Assembly: GCF_002813245.1 (NCBI RefSeq)
Contig: NZ_PHUF01000004.1
Coordinates: 250,001 to 314,000, forward strand
Direction: 5' to 3'
DNA: 64,000 bases
Source of the DNA: Novosphingobium kunmingense
GTDB lineage: Bacteria > Pseudomonadota > Alphaproteobacteria > Sphingomonadales > Sphingomonadaceae
Position 1 is the first letter of the stretch; every line of letters starts with the position of its first letter. This document shows, in pieces, positions 44,436 to 53,761 of this stretch. The notes beneath the pieces were generated by a model that was not told where the DNA came from, searched no databases, and worked only from the letters and a program-made list of their open reading frames with translations. Both the position numbers and the translations under genes were made by a program.

Positions 44436-45230
44436 ATGGCAGAACAGGACGCTCCTATCCGGTCTATTTCGCGGGCCCTGGCAATCCTGCGGGTGATAAA
44501 TCGTGAAGGTTCGGTGTCGCTGATGGACATCGCGAAAGCGGTCGAACTTCCCTATCCCACAACGCTACGTATCGTCCGCACGCTGGTAGAAGAGGGCGTC
44601 ATCGAGCGTGAGCCGGCGCGCAAGTGGTACCGGCCGACTGCCTTGATTCAGTCGCTGGCTTACGGCTTCCAAAACAACGACCTGTTGGTGACAGTGGCTC
44701 GGCCGCACCTCGCTTCCCTGACCGAACAAGTCCATTGGCCCGTCAGCCTAGTGACGCCGGTCGGCAATGTCATGGTCGTCCGCGATTCAACGAGCACGAT
44801 GACCTCGTTCACCTTCAATCATTACTATCCCGGCTGGCAGGTTCCGTTGATTGCCTCGGCATCTGGCCGCGCTTTCCTGGCCCACGCCAGTGCGGAAACG
44901 CGCCGCCATCTGATTGCCTACAACGAATCACATGGTTCTGAAGGCGAAGTTGCCATGCTCCATGCTTTTGAACATCGGGGCGAAATGGAACGGATCCTGG
45001 CGTTGGGATATGCAACCGGCGCGCGCAACGCCTATTCCGCAAGCCCCCGGCGCACGTCGTCCGTGGCTGTGCCCCTGTTCCAGGACGGCGAACTGCTGGG
45101 TTCGCTGACGATGGTCTTCTTTTCGGCCGCCATGCCGCTCAACCAGGCCGTCGAGCGATTCGTACCGGGGCTTCAAGCCACGGCCACCGCCATCGGCGTC
45201 GACATGGCGGCGGCCGAGGCAAACGAATAA
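44436..45230 (+). CDS. IclR-family transcriptional regulator
   Basis: A 264-residue regulator: winged helix-turn-helix (SISRALAILRVINREGSVSLMDIA region, residues 8-32, to about 70) and the IclR effector domain (about 85-260). Relatives such as MhpR, PcaU and PobR usually activate aromatic catabolism operons on binding a pathway compound. The ATG at 44436 gives the usual N-terminus. As the only regulator in the island and next to one copy of the repeated operator, it probably controls the whole set. Confidence 0.88.
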   Translation: MAEQDAPIRSISRALAILRVINREGSVSLMDIAKAVELPYPTTLRIVRTLVEEGVIEREPARKWYRPTALIQSLAYGFQNNDLLVTVARPHLASLTEQVHWPVSLVTPVGNVMVVRDSTSTMTSFTFNHYYPGWQVPLIASASGRAFLAHASAETRRHLIAYNESHGSEGEVAMLHAFEHRGEMERILALGYATGARNAYSASPRRTSSVAVPLFQDGELLGSLTMVFFSAAMPLNQAVERFVPGLQATATAIGVDMAAAEANE

Positions 45231-45235
45231 CGCAA

Positions 45236-45250
45236 GTTCGTCACGCGAAC
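45236..45250. promoter_or_regulatory. Island operator site 5 (upstream of lyase gene)
   Basis: GTTCGTCACGCGAAC, perfect TTCG/CGAA arms, 94 bp before the lyase GTG and just after the IclR gene. Confidence 0.62.
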
Positions 45251-45344
45251 ACGCCGAGGGCTGCAAATTGCCGCCTCGATGCCAGTCTATAGAAACGCCG
45301 TTCTAACGCGAACGCGGACGATCCAATTTCGCAGGAGAGAAAAC

Positions 45345-46208
45345 GTGACAGCATCAACGCTGCGATCCAGGCTAAACAGCGGCGGGATCATCGTGGCGCC
45401 GGGAATCCAGGACATGATCACCGCGGTGATCGCGAACGAGTTCAGGTTCGAGGCAGTCTATGGAACCGGGTACTGGTTGACGGCGTCTGCTTACGGCCTT
45501 CCCGATGCCGGGATCGCCTCCGTCACCCAGATGGTCGATCGCATGGCGACACTGGTTGAAACGTCCACCGCGCCGGTCATTGCCGATGCCGATACGGGTT
45601 ACGGCGGATTGCTCAACGTTCATCACACAGTTCGTGCCTACGAGAGGGCTGGGGTCTCCGCCATCCAGATCGAGGACCAGGAATTTCCAAAAAAGTGCGG
45701 CCACACGCCGGGAAAGCGCGTCGTCCCGACCGAGGACATGGTTTACCGCATCAAGGTTGCCTGCGATGCGCGAACCGACGCCGATACCCTGGTCATCGCA
45801 CGAAGCGACGCGCGCCAGATCGAAGGCGTGGACGAAATGATGCGTCGTCTCGAAGCCTATGCCGTAGCCGGCGCCGACGTGCTTTTCCCTGAAGCGCTAA
45901 CCTCAAGGGAGGAAATGGCGACCGTGTGCAGCCAGTTCGATCAGCCGCTGCTTGCTAACATGGCATCAGGCGGTGTCACGCCCATCCTTGCGGCGCCGGA
46001 ACTGGAAGAACTTGGCTTTGCTATCGCGATCTATCCGGCGATGACCAGCCTTGTCGCCGCAGCGGCAGTTCACGCTTCGCTCAAGACTCTTCGCGAAAGC
46101 GGGAGCGCGTCCGCTGCCGGCCAGCCGCTGTACGATTTCCGCCGCTTCTGCGAGCAAATCGGTTTCGAAGAGGTCTGGTCTTTCGACAAGCGCTGGGCGC
46201 GCGATTGA
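45345..46208 (+). CDS. Isocitrate lyase/PEP mutase superfamily lyase
   Basis: A 287-residue TIM-barrel enzyme with DADTGYGG (81-88, magnesium site) and KKCGH (116-120, catalytic cysteine loop), plus ARSDAR. The KKCGH motif indicates a lyase (methylisocitrate, dimethylmalate or oxaloacetate-type C-C cleavage). The GTG at 45345 has AGGAGAG 6 bases upstream, deciding against an upstream codon at 45279. With the LeuCD pair it suggests hydration then cleavage of a substituted malate. 27 bp before the HisD homologue. Confidence 0.87.
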   Translation: MTASTLRSRLNSGGIIVAPGIQDMITAVIANEFRFEAVYGTGYWLTASAYGLPDAGIASVTQMVDRMATLVETSTAPVIADADTGYGGLLNVHHTVRAYERAGVSAIQIEDQEFPKKCGHTPGKRVVPTEDMVYRIKVACDARTDADTLVIARSDARQIEGVDEMMRRLEAYAVAGADVLFPEALTSREEMATVCSQFDQPLLANMASGGVTPILAAPELEELGFAIAIYPAMTSLVAAAAVHASLKTLRESGSASAAGQPLYDFRRFCEQIGFEEVWSFDKRWARD

Positions 46209-46235
46209 GATGCAACGAAAATAAGGACTAAATTC

Positions 46236-47567
46236 ATGGCTATCTGGCTGAAGCGCGGTGCCACCGCGGAAGCGAAATCGGACCGCGACCGCCACGTCCG
46301 CGACGCTGTCGAAGGCATACTGGCCGACATCGAAGCACGTGGAGATGCCGCGGTACGCGAACTGTCGAACCGCTTCGACAACTGGGACCGTGAGTCCTAT
46401 CGACTGACTGGCGCCGAAATCCAGGCCTGCATCGACACTCTTTCGCCTCAGGACCTGAAGGACATCGAGTTTGCGCAGGCGCAAGTGCGCAATTTTGCGC
46501 AGATCCAGCGTGCTTCTATGCAAGACGTCGAAGTCGAAACGCTGCCCGGCGTCGTGCTGGGACACAAGAACATGCCACTCAATGCGGCAGGTTGTTATGT
46601 TCCGGGCGGGAAGTATCCGCTGTTGGCTTCGGCGCACATGTCGGTAATCACGGCGAAGGTAGCGGGCGTCCCACGTGTCGTAACCTGTGCGCCGCCATTC
46701 CAGGGTAGACCGGCTCCGGCGATCGTCGCTGCCCAGGCAATGGCGGGCGCGGACGAGATTTACTGCCTGGGAGGCATCCAGGCCGTCGCAGCGATGGGCC
46801 TTGGCACCCAGTCAATCGCTCCAGTGGACATATTGGTCGGCCCCGGCAACGCTTTTGTCGCGGAAGCAAAGCGTCAGCTGTTCGGGAGGGTCGGTATCGA
46901 CCTTTTCGCGGGACCGACTGAGACACTGGTTATTGCCGACGAAGTCGGGTGCGATGGGGAACTCGCTGCGACCGACCTGCTTGGCCAGGCCGAACACGGG
47001 CCCGACAGCCCTGCCATCCTGCTGACCACGTCGGAAAAGCTGGCGCGGGAGACGATGCAGTGGATCGAAAGGCTACTCAAAGTGCTGCCGACGGCCGACA
47101 TCGCGCGCAAGGCCTGGGAAGCCTTTGGTGAGGTGATCGTTGCCGAGGATGACGCCGAAATGGTACGCATTGCCGACGAGATCGCATCAGAGCATGTCCA
47201 AGTCATGACAGCCGACCCGGACTTCTTCCTGGTCAACATGACCAACTACGGCGCGCTGTTCCTAGGCGCGCGGACCAATGTTAGCTTTGGCGACAAGGTG
47301 ATCGGCACCAATCACACGCTGCCGACAAAGAAGGCAGCGCGCTACACTGGGGGCCTATGGGTGGGTAAGTTCATCAAGACCTGCACCTATCAGAGGGTCC
47401 TGACCGACGAAGCATCGGCGCTCATTGGTGAATATTGTAGCCGTCTGTGCGGACTCGAGGGATTTGCGGGGCACGGCGAGCAGGCCAACATCCGCGTGCG
47501 CCGCTATGGCCACCGCAAGGTAACCTATGCTGGCACCGCGCAGCCATCAAAACTGACTGTTGCCTGA
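46236..47567 (+). CDS. HisD-family NAD-dependent zinc dehydrogenase (catabolic)
   Basis: A 443-residue histidinol-dehydrogenase homologue with all key residues: Zn ligands Q251, H254 (GQAEHG), D353 and H413, catalytic E319-H320 (ASEHVQ). No histidine genes are near; in catabolic settings such homologues oxidise other primary alcohols to acids in two steps (for example sulfopropanediol dehydrogenase HpsN). It follows the lyase in a two-gene group. Likely oxidises a pathway alcohol to a carboxylate. Confidence 0.85.
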   Translation: MAIWLKRGATAEAKSDRDRHVRDAVEGILADIEARGDAAVRELSNRFDNWDRESYRLTGAEIQACIDTLSPQDLKDIEFAQAQVRNFAQIQRASMQDVEVETLPGVVLGHKNMPLNAAGCYVPGGKYPLLASAHMSVITAKVAGVPRVVTCAPPFQGRPAPAIVAAQAMAGADEIYCLGGIQAVAAMGLGTQSIAPVDILVGPGNAFVAEAKRQLFGRVGIDLFAGPTETLVIADEVGCDGELAATDLLGQAEHGPDSPAILLTTSEKLARETMQWIERLLKVLPTADIARKAWEAFGEVIVAEDDAEMVRIADEIASEHVQVMTADPDFFLVNMTNYGALFLGARTNVSFGDKVIGTNHTLPTKKAARYTGGLWVGKFIKTCTYQRVLTDEASALIGEYCSRLCGLEGFAGHGEQANIRVRRYGHRKVTYAGTAQPSKLTVA

Positions 47568-47650
47568 TACGGGTCGTACGATGGGGCTTGCCCCGAAAGA
47601 GATGGGACCTTGCAGGAGAGGCCCCATACCTTTCGCTGCCCTTTGTGATG

Positions 47651-48391
47651 TCAGGACCTGATCAGGTCCCACTTACCATCGTGCCACTCCAGCAGCACGC
47701 AACCGCCGCGGGTCACTTCGTTGAATCCGTGGATGCTGCGGGCCGGGTTCCAGAGGAAGGAGCCGACACGCATGGGGCGCGTATCGTCGGGCTGGATGTC
47801 CCCTTCGAGGCAGAAGATTTCCTCTTGGACCGGGTGCCAGTTCGCACCAGCACCCTGGAAGCCTGCCGGAACGCGAAGCAGGCGCGTATCGGCGCCAGTT
47901 TCGGGATCGATCCAAAGGACGCGGCGTTCGAAGCCGTGCAGGGGCACGCCGTCGATGATTGGGGTAAACGGCTCGATCGTCATGGCATCGGCTATCACCG
48001 TGGGCCTGCAATTGGCCCCAGACGCCTTGTCAAACGCTTGGCCCTTGTCCTGGATCAAAATCAGGCAGCTGTCGTCCAGTGCGGTCATCACAGGCATGTC
48101 CGCGCCGGCTGGAACGACAAGGAAAGCGCCGCTGCCCACGGTCTCATCCCCGAACTTCACGTCACCCGACAACAAGGCAATCTGCTGGGTCGAGGCCAGC
48201 GAAATGGGAGTGCCGCTGCTCCAGCCGGCAGGCAGGTCGATCATGGCGCTACGTAGCGATCCGTCGTCCAAGCGGCGCAGCGGCTTCAGGCCCACCGGCT
48301 GCACGCCCCAGATCACTACCTCTTCACGGACAATCTCGTCCGCATGGATGCAGACGGAAATGTCAAAAGCGAGATCGTCGGGCTGGCTCAT
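47651..48391 (-). CDS. Bicupin protein 2 (metal site in C-terminal cupin)
   Basis: A 246-residue two-cupin protein. Here the first cupin (about 30-120) lacks metal residues, and the second carries H186, E191 (NWHPVQEEIF) and H221 (SIHGF), the reverse of bicupins 1 and 3. The first ligand position is N184 rather than His. The ATG at 48391 has AGGAG 8 bases upstream. Divergent from bicupin 3, with operator site 6 in between. Confidence 0.72.
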   Translation of the reverse strand: MSQPDDLAFDISVCIHADEIVREEVVIWGVQPVGLKPLRRLDDGSLRSAMIDLPAGWSSGTPISLASTQQIALLSGDVKFGDETVGSGAFLVVPAGADMPVMTALDDSCLILIQDKGQAFDKASGANCRPTVIADAMTIEPFTPIIDGVPLHGFERRVLWIDPETGADTRLLRVPAGFQGAGANWHPVQEEIFCLEGDIQPDDTRPMRVGSFLWNPARSIHGFNEVTRGGCVLLEWHDGKWDLIRS

Positions 48392-48461
48392 TGTCGGCTC
48401 CTGCTGAGTGCACTCATGTGTCGCATGGCACTGCCGGACAAGCGATTTTGCGGTGGACACT

Positions 48462-48476
48462 ATCCGTCAGGCGGAC
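48462..48476. promoter_or_regulatory. Island operator site 6 (between bicupins 2 and 3)
   Basis: ATCCGTCAGGCGGAC; both arms carry a compensating change (TCCG/CGGA), so the palindrome is kept. The centre matches site 4 (GTCAGGCG). It lies 70 bp from bicupin 2 and 74 bp from bicupin 3. Confidence 0.5.
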
Positions 48477-48550
48477 ATCCAACCGATTGCCGATTTTCTT
48501 GGCTTGGTCGTTTCCATAGCGATATCGTGAGTGCCGCTTAGGAGAACGCC

Positions 48551-49288
48551 GTGAGACCCCGGATTGTCGGACTTGACGTCGATGCGATGGATTGGGCTCC
48601 GCTCGGGCCGCCTGGACTGTTCAGCAAGCTGCTTAGCCGGGACCCAGAGACCGGTGCGCGAACCGCTTTGCAGCGCATGGATCCGGCCCTCGGCTACCAG
48701 GCGCCGACCATCGCGCATTTCCACACGACATACGAGGAGATTCTCGGGATCGACGGGCGCTTCTCGTTCGATTCCAAGCTTTGGGTCGTGCCTGGAGCCT
48801 ACGTGTTTCATCCCCCCCGTACTGTGCACGGGTTCAAGAGCACGGTGCCCCAGGAAAGCCTGTTCCTGTCGCGCGTTGGACGTGATCTCGACGTCAACCT
48901 GGTGCCCGAACCGGCGGGCGACCAATTGTACGTAGTAGAAGGTCCCGCTCCCGCGCGATCGCCCGCGGCCTATGGCGATGCTGTCGGAGCGCTTGGCTGG
49001 AAACCGGCAAACCTGCTGGGGCGGGCAGTTTCGTGCTGCGTACTAAGCACTGACCCGGAAACGGGTGAAGGTTCGGCTCTGGTTGAGCTTCCGTCCGGTT
49101 GGACGAGCGATGCGCAGGCCAGGTCGGACTATCTCGAGATCTTCGTCCTAACTGGAAACGTGGAATTCGGGAAGATACCGGTGAGTAGCGGCAGAGCCTA
49201 TTCGTTCTTCCCGCCGCAGGCCGGCATTCCGACCTTGAGGGCGGTTGCCGCTTCACGGCTCTATGTAAACTTCGGGCGAGCCCTGTGA
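48551..49288 (+). CDS. Bicupin protein 3 (metal site in N-terminal cupin)
   Basis: A 245-residue two-cupin protein with H56, H58, E63 (HFHTTYEEIL) and H93 (TVHGF) in the first cupin and none in the second, like bicupin 1. The GTG at 48551 has AGGAGA upstream. Its stop overlaps the tandem-SDR start (GTGATG). Role unknown; dioxygenase or isomerase chemistry is possible. Confidence 0.75.
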   Translation: MRPRIVGLDVDAMDWAPLGPPGLFSKLLSRDPETGARTALQRMDPALGYQAPTIAHFHTTYEEILGIDGRFSFDSKLWVVPGAYVFHPPRTVHGFKSTVPQESLFLSRVGRDLDVNLVPEPAGDQLYVVEGPAPARSPAAYGDAVGALGWKPANLLGRAVSCCVLSTDPETGEGSALVELPSGWTSDAQARSDYLEIFVLTGNVEFGKIPVSSGRAYSFFPPQAGIPTLRAVAASRLYVNFGRAL

Positions 49289-50598
49289 TGAGCCTTGCTC
49301 TCGTCGTCAACGGCACGTCGTCACTAGGTCGCGCGGCCGTCGAAGCACTGCGCGGTGCCGGTCTCCTTGTTGAGATCGTGAACGGGTCGAACGAGGCTGA
49401 CTGGGCGCAAGCGCTAGCTACCTATGCAGAGGGCGTAGATACCATAATTGTCGCCCAATCGGGCGAAGGGCCGTGCGATGATCCGCAACCGGCGATCACC
49501 GCGGCCTGGCTTGGCGCCAAGTACGCCTTGCCGGTGTTTCGCGCCCGGGGTTCGGGCACCTTGCTGACTTTGGGGTTCGCGCCTGGAAAGGATAGCGCTA
49601 GTCCGGGGCAAGACGCAGCCTGCGAATCGATCCGGCTGTTGACGGTCGCTGCACTTCACGATGCGCGAGCCGCCGGGATCGCACTGCGGTCGAACCGACT
49701 TTTCGTTGATCCCGACGCCGATCCTGGTGCTCTGCGCGAGACGATCCGGTTTCTTGCCGACCGGCGAAGCCAATTCATGTCGGGGGCCGAATTGTCCTTG
49801 GCCGCAGGCACGGCCCCCGAATCCGCCCAACCCGACTTGGCTGGCAAGGCGATCCTGGTTACGGGCGCCACCTCGGGAATCGGACGTTCTGTCGCCATCG
49901 AGATTGGACGCCAGGGTGGGTTCGCCTTTGTTGGCGGCCGAAAGCTTGACCTCGCTGAGGAGACACTCACGCTTGTCCGCGCAGCCGGCGGAGACGGTTT
50001 GGTTGTACCGCTTGACGTGACAAGTGCCGCGGCGTGGAGGGAGGCGGCAGAACGCATCAAGTCGGTGCGCGGATTACTTCATGGTCTCGTAAACAACGCA
50101 GGTGAAGCGAAGAACGCGCCGATCGAGCAATTGGATGAGGACGACCTTGCAGTCCTTTCGGCCATCAATATCCGCGGGGTTCGACTTGGCATGGATGCCA
50201 TGGAGACACTTCTGGCCCAAGGCCGCGGCTGCGTGATCAACATCGCTTCTGTAGCGGGCGTCCGTGCCGGTCCCGGGGGATCCGCCTACAGCGCCACCAA
50301 GGCAGCCATGGTCGGGCTGTCACGCGGCTATGCCGCTGCTTATGCGCGGGCCGCAAACCCCATCCGGGTCAACAGCGTCCAACCAGGTTTGATCTGGAGT
50401 GCCAGCGTTGCCGATTCGCTTGGCGAAGATGGCGCGCGCCGGTTTCGGGCCATGATAGAACCGAAGACTCCGCTTGGCCGAGTCGGCCTTCCCGAGGAGG
50501 TTGCGGGACCGGTTGCCTTTCTCCTGTCCGATGCTGCTGCCGCGATCACAGGCCAGGCCATCAACGTGTCTGGCGGCCTGGAACTCGGCTGGCCTTGA
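49288..50598 (+). CDS. Tandem SDR: degenerate N-terminal plus active C-terminal domain
   Basis: A 436-residue protein of two SDR units. Residues 1-174 are a shortened SDR with an altered cofactor loop (NGTSSLG, 8-14), no YxxxK (the place reads GQDAACES, 107-114), and an SDR-like end (FMSGAELSLAAG). Residues 186-436 are a full SDR with TGATSGIG (192-199), NNAG (269-272) and Y334/K338 (YSATK). The first half may be structural, mimicking the second subunit of a dimer. Follows bicupin 3 with overlap. Confidence 0.8.
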   Translation: MSLALVVNGTSSLGRAAVEALRGAGLLVEIVNGSNEADWAQALATYAEGVDTIIVAQSGEGPCDDPQPAITAAWLGAKYALPVFRARGSGTLLTLGFAPGKDSASPGQDAACESIRLLTVAALHDARAAGIALRSNRLFVDPDADPGALRETIRFLADRRSQFMSGAELSLAAGTAPESAQPDLAGKAILVTGATSGIGRSVAIEIGRQGGFAFVGGRKLDLAEETLTLVRAAGGDGLVVPLDVTSAAAWREAAERIKSVRGLLHGLVNNAGEAKNAPIEQLDEDDLAVLSAINIRGVRLGMDAMETLLAQGRGCVINIASVAGVRAGPGGSAYSATKAAMVGLSRGYAAAYARAANPIRVNSVQPGLIWSASVADSLGEDGARRFRAMIEPKTPLGRVGLPEEVAGPVAFLLSDAAAAITGQAINVSGGLELGWP

Positions 50599-50605
50599 TC
50601 GATAG

Positions 50606-51880
50606 TCAGGCGTTTGGGCTGTTGCTAGCCGAACCGGGGAACCGGTCAGGGTAGCGGCCCAGGGTAAAGATCAGGCAGACCGCCAATAGCAACAGGGCGA
50701 TCGAAAGCATGACCGCCGGGGCATAAGACTGCGACAGCGCGCGCAAGGCCCCGTAGGCCGCCGGGGCGGCGCCGGCACCGATGCCGAAAGCCGCGTACTG
50801 CATACCATATAGTTCGCTGAAATGGAGCTGGCCGAAATAACGGACGGTCATATAGGCGACCAGGTCGAATTCCGCACCGGCAATTAGGCCCAGGGCCACA
50901 ACGGCTACCGGCACGATTGCATCGGCCGTTTCGGCGGAGAGCAGCAGCCACAGTGCACCGGCGGCCGGCAGGACAAGAAGCGCGCAGACCGTAGGCGCCC
51001 ATAGGCGATCCAGCAAGAATCCCGACAGGATTCGGCCGACCGTGACGCTGAGCGCAAGGCCGGCGAGCGCCGCCTTGGCTTCTGCCGGGTCAAGGCCCCG
51101 CTCGAGCAGCAAGGAATAGAGATTTGGCACGAGCCCGCTGACGCCGAAAGCGAGCACGAGCGCGGCTGCGGCGAGCGCCCAGAACCGGTATGACCGCAGC
51201 GCCTGCGCAACGCTGACGCCAGTGTGGGTCAGTGGTCCGGCGCCATCAATAGCGATAGTCGGCGCCTCGTGCAGCCAGGCCAACAGGACGGGGAGGCCGA
51301 TCAGCAGGGGCATCGCGGCCAAGGCCAAGTATCCGCCGCGCCAGCCGACAGCTTCTATCGCGGCCGGGACGACTAACGGGAGGACGACCCCGGCAAGGCC
51401 TGTCGCCGCTAACGCAAGGCCCAGCGCCATCCCGCGGCCGCGTTCGAACCAGCTGTTTAAAAGCTTTGCATAGGTCATCGGAAGCGTGCCCAACGACAGT
51501 ACGGCAAGCACCGCCCAAGCCGCGTAGTAGCCTGGGGGACGCGACCCGATCGCCGCGACCAGCAGTTCGGCGAGCCCCAAGCCGAGCGTCGATACTATCG
51601 CGATTTTGCGAGGCCCATGCGTATCGATGAGGCGACCCGCGTAGCGCCCCAAGATAACTAGCGCGATCGGCGCAAAGACCAGGCTGAGAAGGAGTTCCGC
51701 GCGGGTTACGCCCAATTCCTGTTCCATCGCCGAAGCCAGGAACCCCGACGCGTACGGAGCGATCGGTGACAGTCCGCAGGCCAGCCCAACCGCACAGGCG
51801 ACGAGCGGCCGCCATGCACGGCGAAACTCGGACCAGGCGGAATCGCTCGGTTTGGAGGTCACTGTCTCGTTGCCGTGCAA
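50606..51880 (-). CDS. MFS transporter (monocarboxylate/oxalate-formate type)
   Basis: A protein of 424 residues from a TTG start at 51880, which has AGGAGA 5 bases upstream; a GTG at 51862 is the alternative, and a frame extending to 52015 runs into the divergent promoter. About 12 hydrophobic helices; PYASGFLASAMEQELGVTRAEL loop. Possibly imports the substrate or exports an organic acid. Divergent from the ThDP enzyme, with operator site 7 between. Confidence 0.8.
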   Translation of the reverse strand: MHGNETVTSKPSDSAWSEFRRAWRPLVACAVGLACGLSPIAPYASGFLASAMEQELGVTRAELLLSLVFAPIALVILGRYAGRLIDTHGPRKIAIVSTLGLGLAELLVAAIGSRPPGYYAAWAVLAVLSLGTLPMTYAKLLNSWFERGRGMALGLALAATGLAGVVLPLVVPAAIEAVGWRGGYLALAAMPLLIGLPVLLAWLHEAPTIAIDGAGPLTHTGVSVAQALRSYRFWALAAAALVLAFGVSGLVPNLYSLLLERGLDPAEAKAALAGLALSVTVGRILSGFLLDRLWAPTVCALLVLPAAGALWLLLSAETADAIVPVAVVALGLIAGAEFDLVAYMTVRYFGQLHFSELYGMQYAAFGIGAGAAPAAYGALRALSQSYAPAVMLSIALLLLAVCLIFTLGRYPDRFPGSASNSPNA

Positions 51881-51974
51881 GATGGTCTCCTGGCTATCGT
51901 CAGCCTGCGCCTTGGCCACGCGAGGGCTCACGGTCTTACATGTCGTACGCCGCTTCAAAAACTTTGGACTGCGT

Positions 51975-51989
51975 ATCCGCGCTGCGAAC
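51975..51989. promoter_or_regulatory. Island operator site 7 (MFS/ThDP divergent promoter)
   Basis: ATCCGCGCTGCGAAC, one mismatch in the left arm. It lies 94 bp from the MFS start and 52 bp from the ThDP enzyme start. Confidence 0.42.
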
Positions 51990-52041
51990 AATTCAAGAAA
52001 AGCATCCCGTCGCACCGCGGCACGTCTGTCAGCCTTGTGGC

Positions 52042-53730
52042 ATGTCAGACCAACCGAGCTGCGCCGAATACCTTGCCGATGTCATCGTCGACACCGGCTG
52101 CGGCACCGTGTTTGCGCTTGCCGGCGCAACCCACGCGCCATTGCTGTTCGCACTGGAGGATCGGGGCGTCGCCATCGTGGGCGGACGGCACGAGAGCGGT
52201 ACCGTTGGCGCTGCGGATGGGTATGCGCGCCGAACGGGTCGTACCGGCTTCGCGCTTATCGTTGCAGAGCAAGGGCTGTCCAATGCATTGACTGCGCTCT
52301 TGACCGCGGCGCAAGCTGAAACCCCGCTGGTCGTGATTGCAACCCGGTTTCCTGACAGCTGGGTAGAACCGGCAATCCAGTTCGATGTCGACCGCCATGA
52401 CCTCACAGCCCCGTTTCTAAAGTTCAGCCGTACGGTGCCCTCGCCCAATCGATTGGGCGACTATGTCCATGCCGCGATCAAGGCTGCGAACGAGGGGGTG
52501 CCCGGTCCGGCACTGCTTGTGCTACCGCTCGACTACCTGGCAAAGCCCTGCACGGCGTCAAAGCGGGCTCCCAACCAAGCTGCGCGATTGCCGTCAGCCG
52601 ATCCAACCGAGTTGACAGAAGCAGTTGATCTGATTGAGGCCGCGCAGCGGCCGATTATCGTGACTGACGGGCGCGCAGCTCAATTCGATTGTGCCAAGGA
52701 ATTGACCGACTTTGCGGCGATGGGCGTGCCGGTGCTGGGCAACGGCCTTGGCCGCGGGCTTGCTCCGGAAGTTTCCCCAACCGGCTACCCCTGGCCCTTC
52801 GCACAGTTCGCGGCATCGCAGGCCGATCTCGTCATTGTCGTCGGCGCGCGCATGAACATGTGGTTCGGTTATGGGCTCGCTCCGCGCTTCGCGCATGATG
52901 CGCGCTTCCTTCATATCGACACATGCGCAGAAGCTATCGGCCGCAACCGCTCGGTCGATCTGGCGCTGGTTGCCGATCCAGCCAAGACCCTTGGTGCCTT
53001 GGTCACGGCCTTATCCGCGATTTCATTTGGTCGCGATCCGTCTTGGCTCGCGCTCGCCCTCGAGCCGCGCGTGAAGCGCGTCGACGAGTTGATCGAAAGC
53101 TATGGCGATCGGCTTCACGCCGTCTCTATCGGCGCTGCGCTAGACGCAGCATTGCCGGAAGACCGTGTGCTTGTCTGCGACGGTGCGGACAGCATGAATT
53201 TCACTTTCGCACGGATGCGGGTTCATCGTTCGCGATCCTATTCGGATCTACTTCCGTTCGGCGCGATGGGAGCAGGCTTTCCGATTGCGATAGGCATGGC
53301 CGCAGCCGAGGCCGAAGCCGCGCTGCGTGAAGGCAGGAGAGTCAAACCGATCACGTTCGTGACAGGCGACGGATCGTTGGGATTCTTCATTGCAGAATTG
53401 GCGACGCTCGCAAGGTCCGCTCTTCCCTTGACCGTTCTAGTTTCGAACGACGGGCGGTGGGGAACCGAGTTCCACGGTCAGACCATCGCCTATGGCCGCA
53501 CGTCCAACACCGACCTTGGCGCCATAGATTACGCCGCGGTCGCGCGCGGATTTGGCTGTCCTGCGCAGGCTGTGACCACTCGCAACGCCCTCGATGCGGC
53601 AATCCGCGAAGCGCAGTCGTCTGGCGGCCCCGTGGTGATCGACGTGCATGTCGATCCCGACGGCGGACGTATCCGCAAACTTGATCCCCTGCTGGGCATG
53701 ATCCTGTTCGAGGACATTGCCCCGCACTGA
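52042..53730 (+). CDS. ThDP-dependent enzyme (acetolactate synthase/benzoylformate decarboxylase-like)
   Basis: A 562-residue enzyme with the three-domain POX/ALS layout: the PYR domain with the activating glutamate E51 (GGRHESGTVGAADGYAR region), a central domain, and the PP domain with GDGS (442-445) ending in SNDGRWG, where the second Asn of the usual NN is Asp. It decarboxylates or ligates a 2-oxo acid. The ATG at 52042 gives the family N-terminus but has no clear ribosome binding site. Followed at 31 bp by the second TonB receptor. Confidence 0.83.
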   Translation: MSDQPSCAEYLADVIVDTGCGTVFALAGATHAPLLFALEDRGVAIVGGRHESGTVGAADGYARRTGRTGFALIVAEQGLSNALTALLTAAQAETPLVVIATRFPDSWVEPAIQFDVDRHDLTAPFLKFSRTVPSPNRLGDYVHAAIKAANEGVPGPALLVLPLDYLAKPCTASKRAPNQAARLPSADPTELTEAVDLIEAAQRPIIVTDGRAAQFDCAKELTDFAAMGVPVLGNGLGRGLAPEVSPTGYPWPFAQFAASQADLVIVVGARMNMWFGYGLAPRFAHDARFLHIDTCAEAIGRNRSVDLALVADPAKTLGALVTALSAISFGRDPSWLALALEPRVKRVDELIESYGDRLHAVSIGAALDAALPEDRVLVCDGADSMNFTFARMRVHRSRSYSDLLPFGAMGAGFPIAIGMAAAEAEAALREGRRVKPITFVTGDGSLGFFIAELATLARSALPLTVLVSNDGRWGTEFHGQTIAYGRTSNTDLGAIDYAAVARGFGCPAQAVTTRNALDAAIREAQSSGGPVVIDVHVDPDGGRIRKLDPLLGMILFEDIAPH

Positions 53731-53761
53731 TGGCCAGTTAATCGAAACAGGGAGTACGAAC

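Noticed and set aside
46236..47567. HisD as part of histidine biosynthesis
   Set aside because: No his genes near and it follows a catabolic lyase in the IclR-controlled island.
47581..47627. Hairpin between the HisD homologue and bicupin 2 (GGGGCTTGCCCC and a wider ATGGGGC/GCCCCAT pair)
   Set aside because: Short stems, long outer loop and no T run; could be a weak bidirectional terminator but not supported enough to list.
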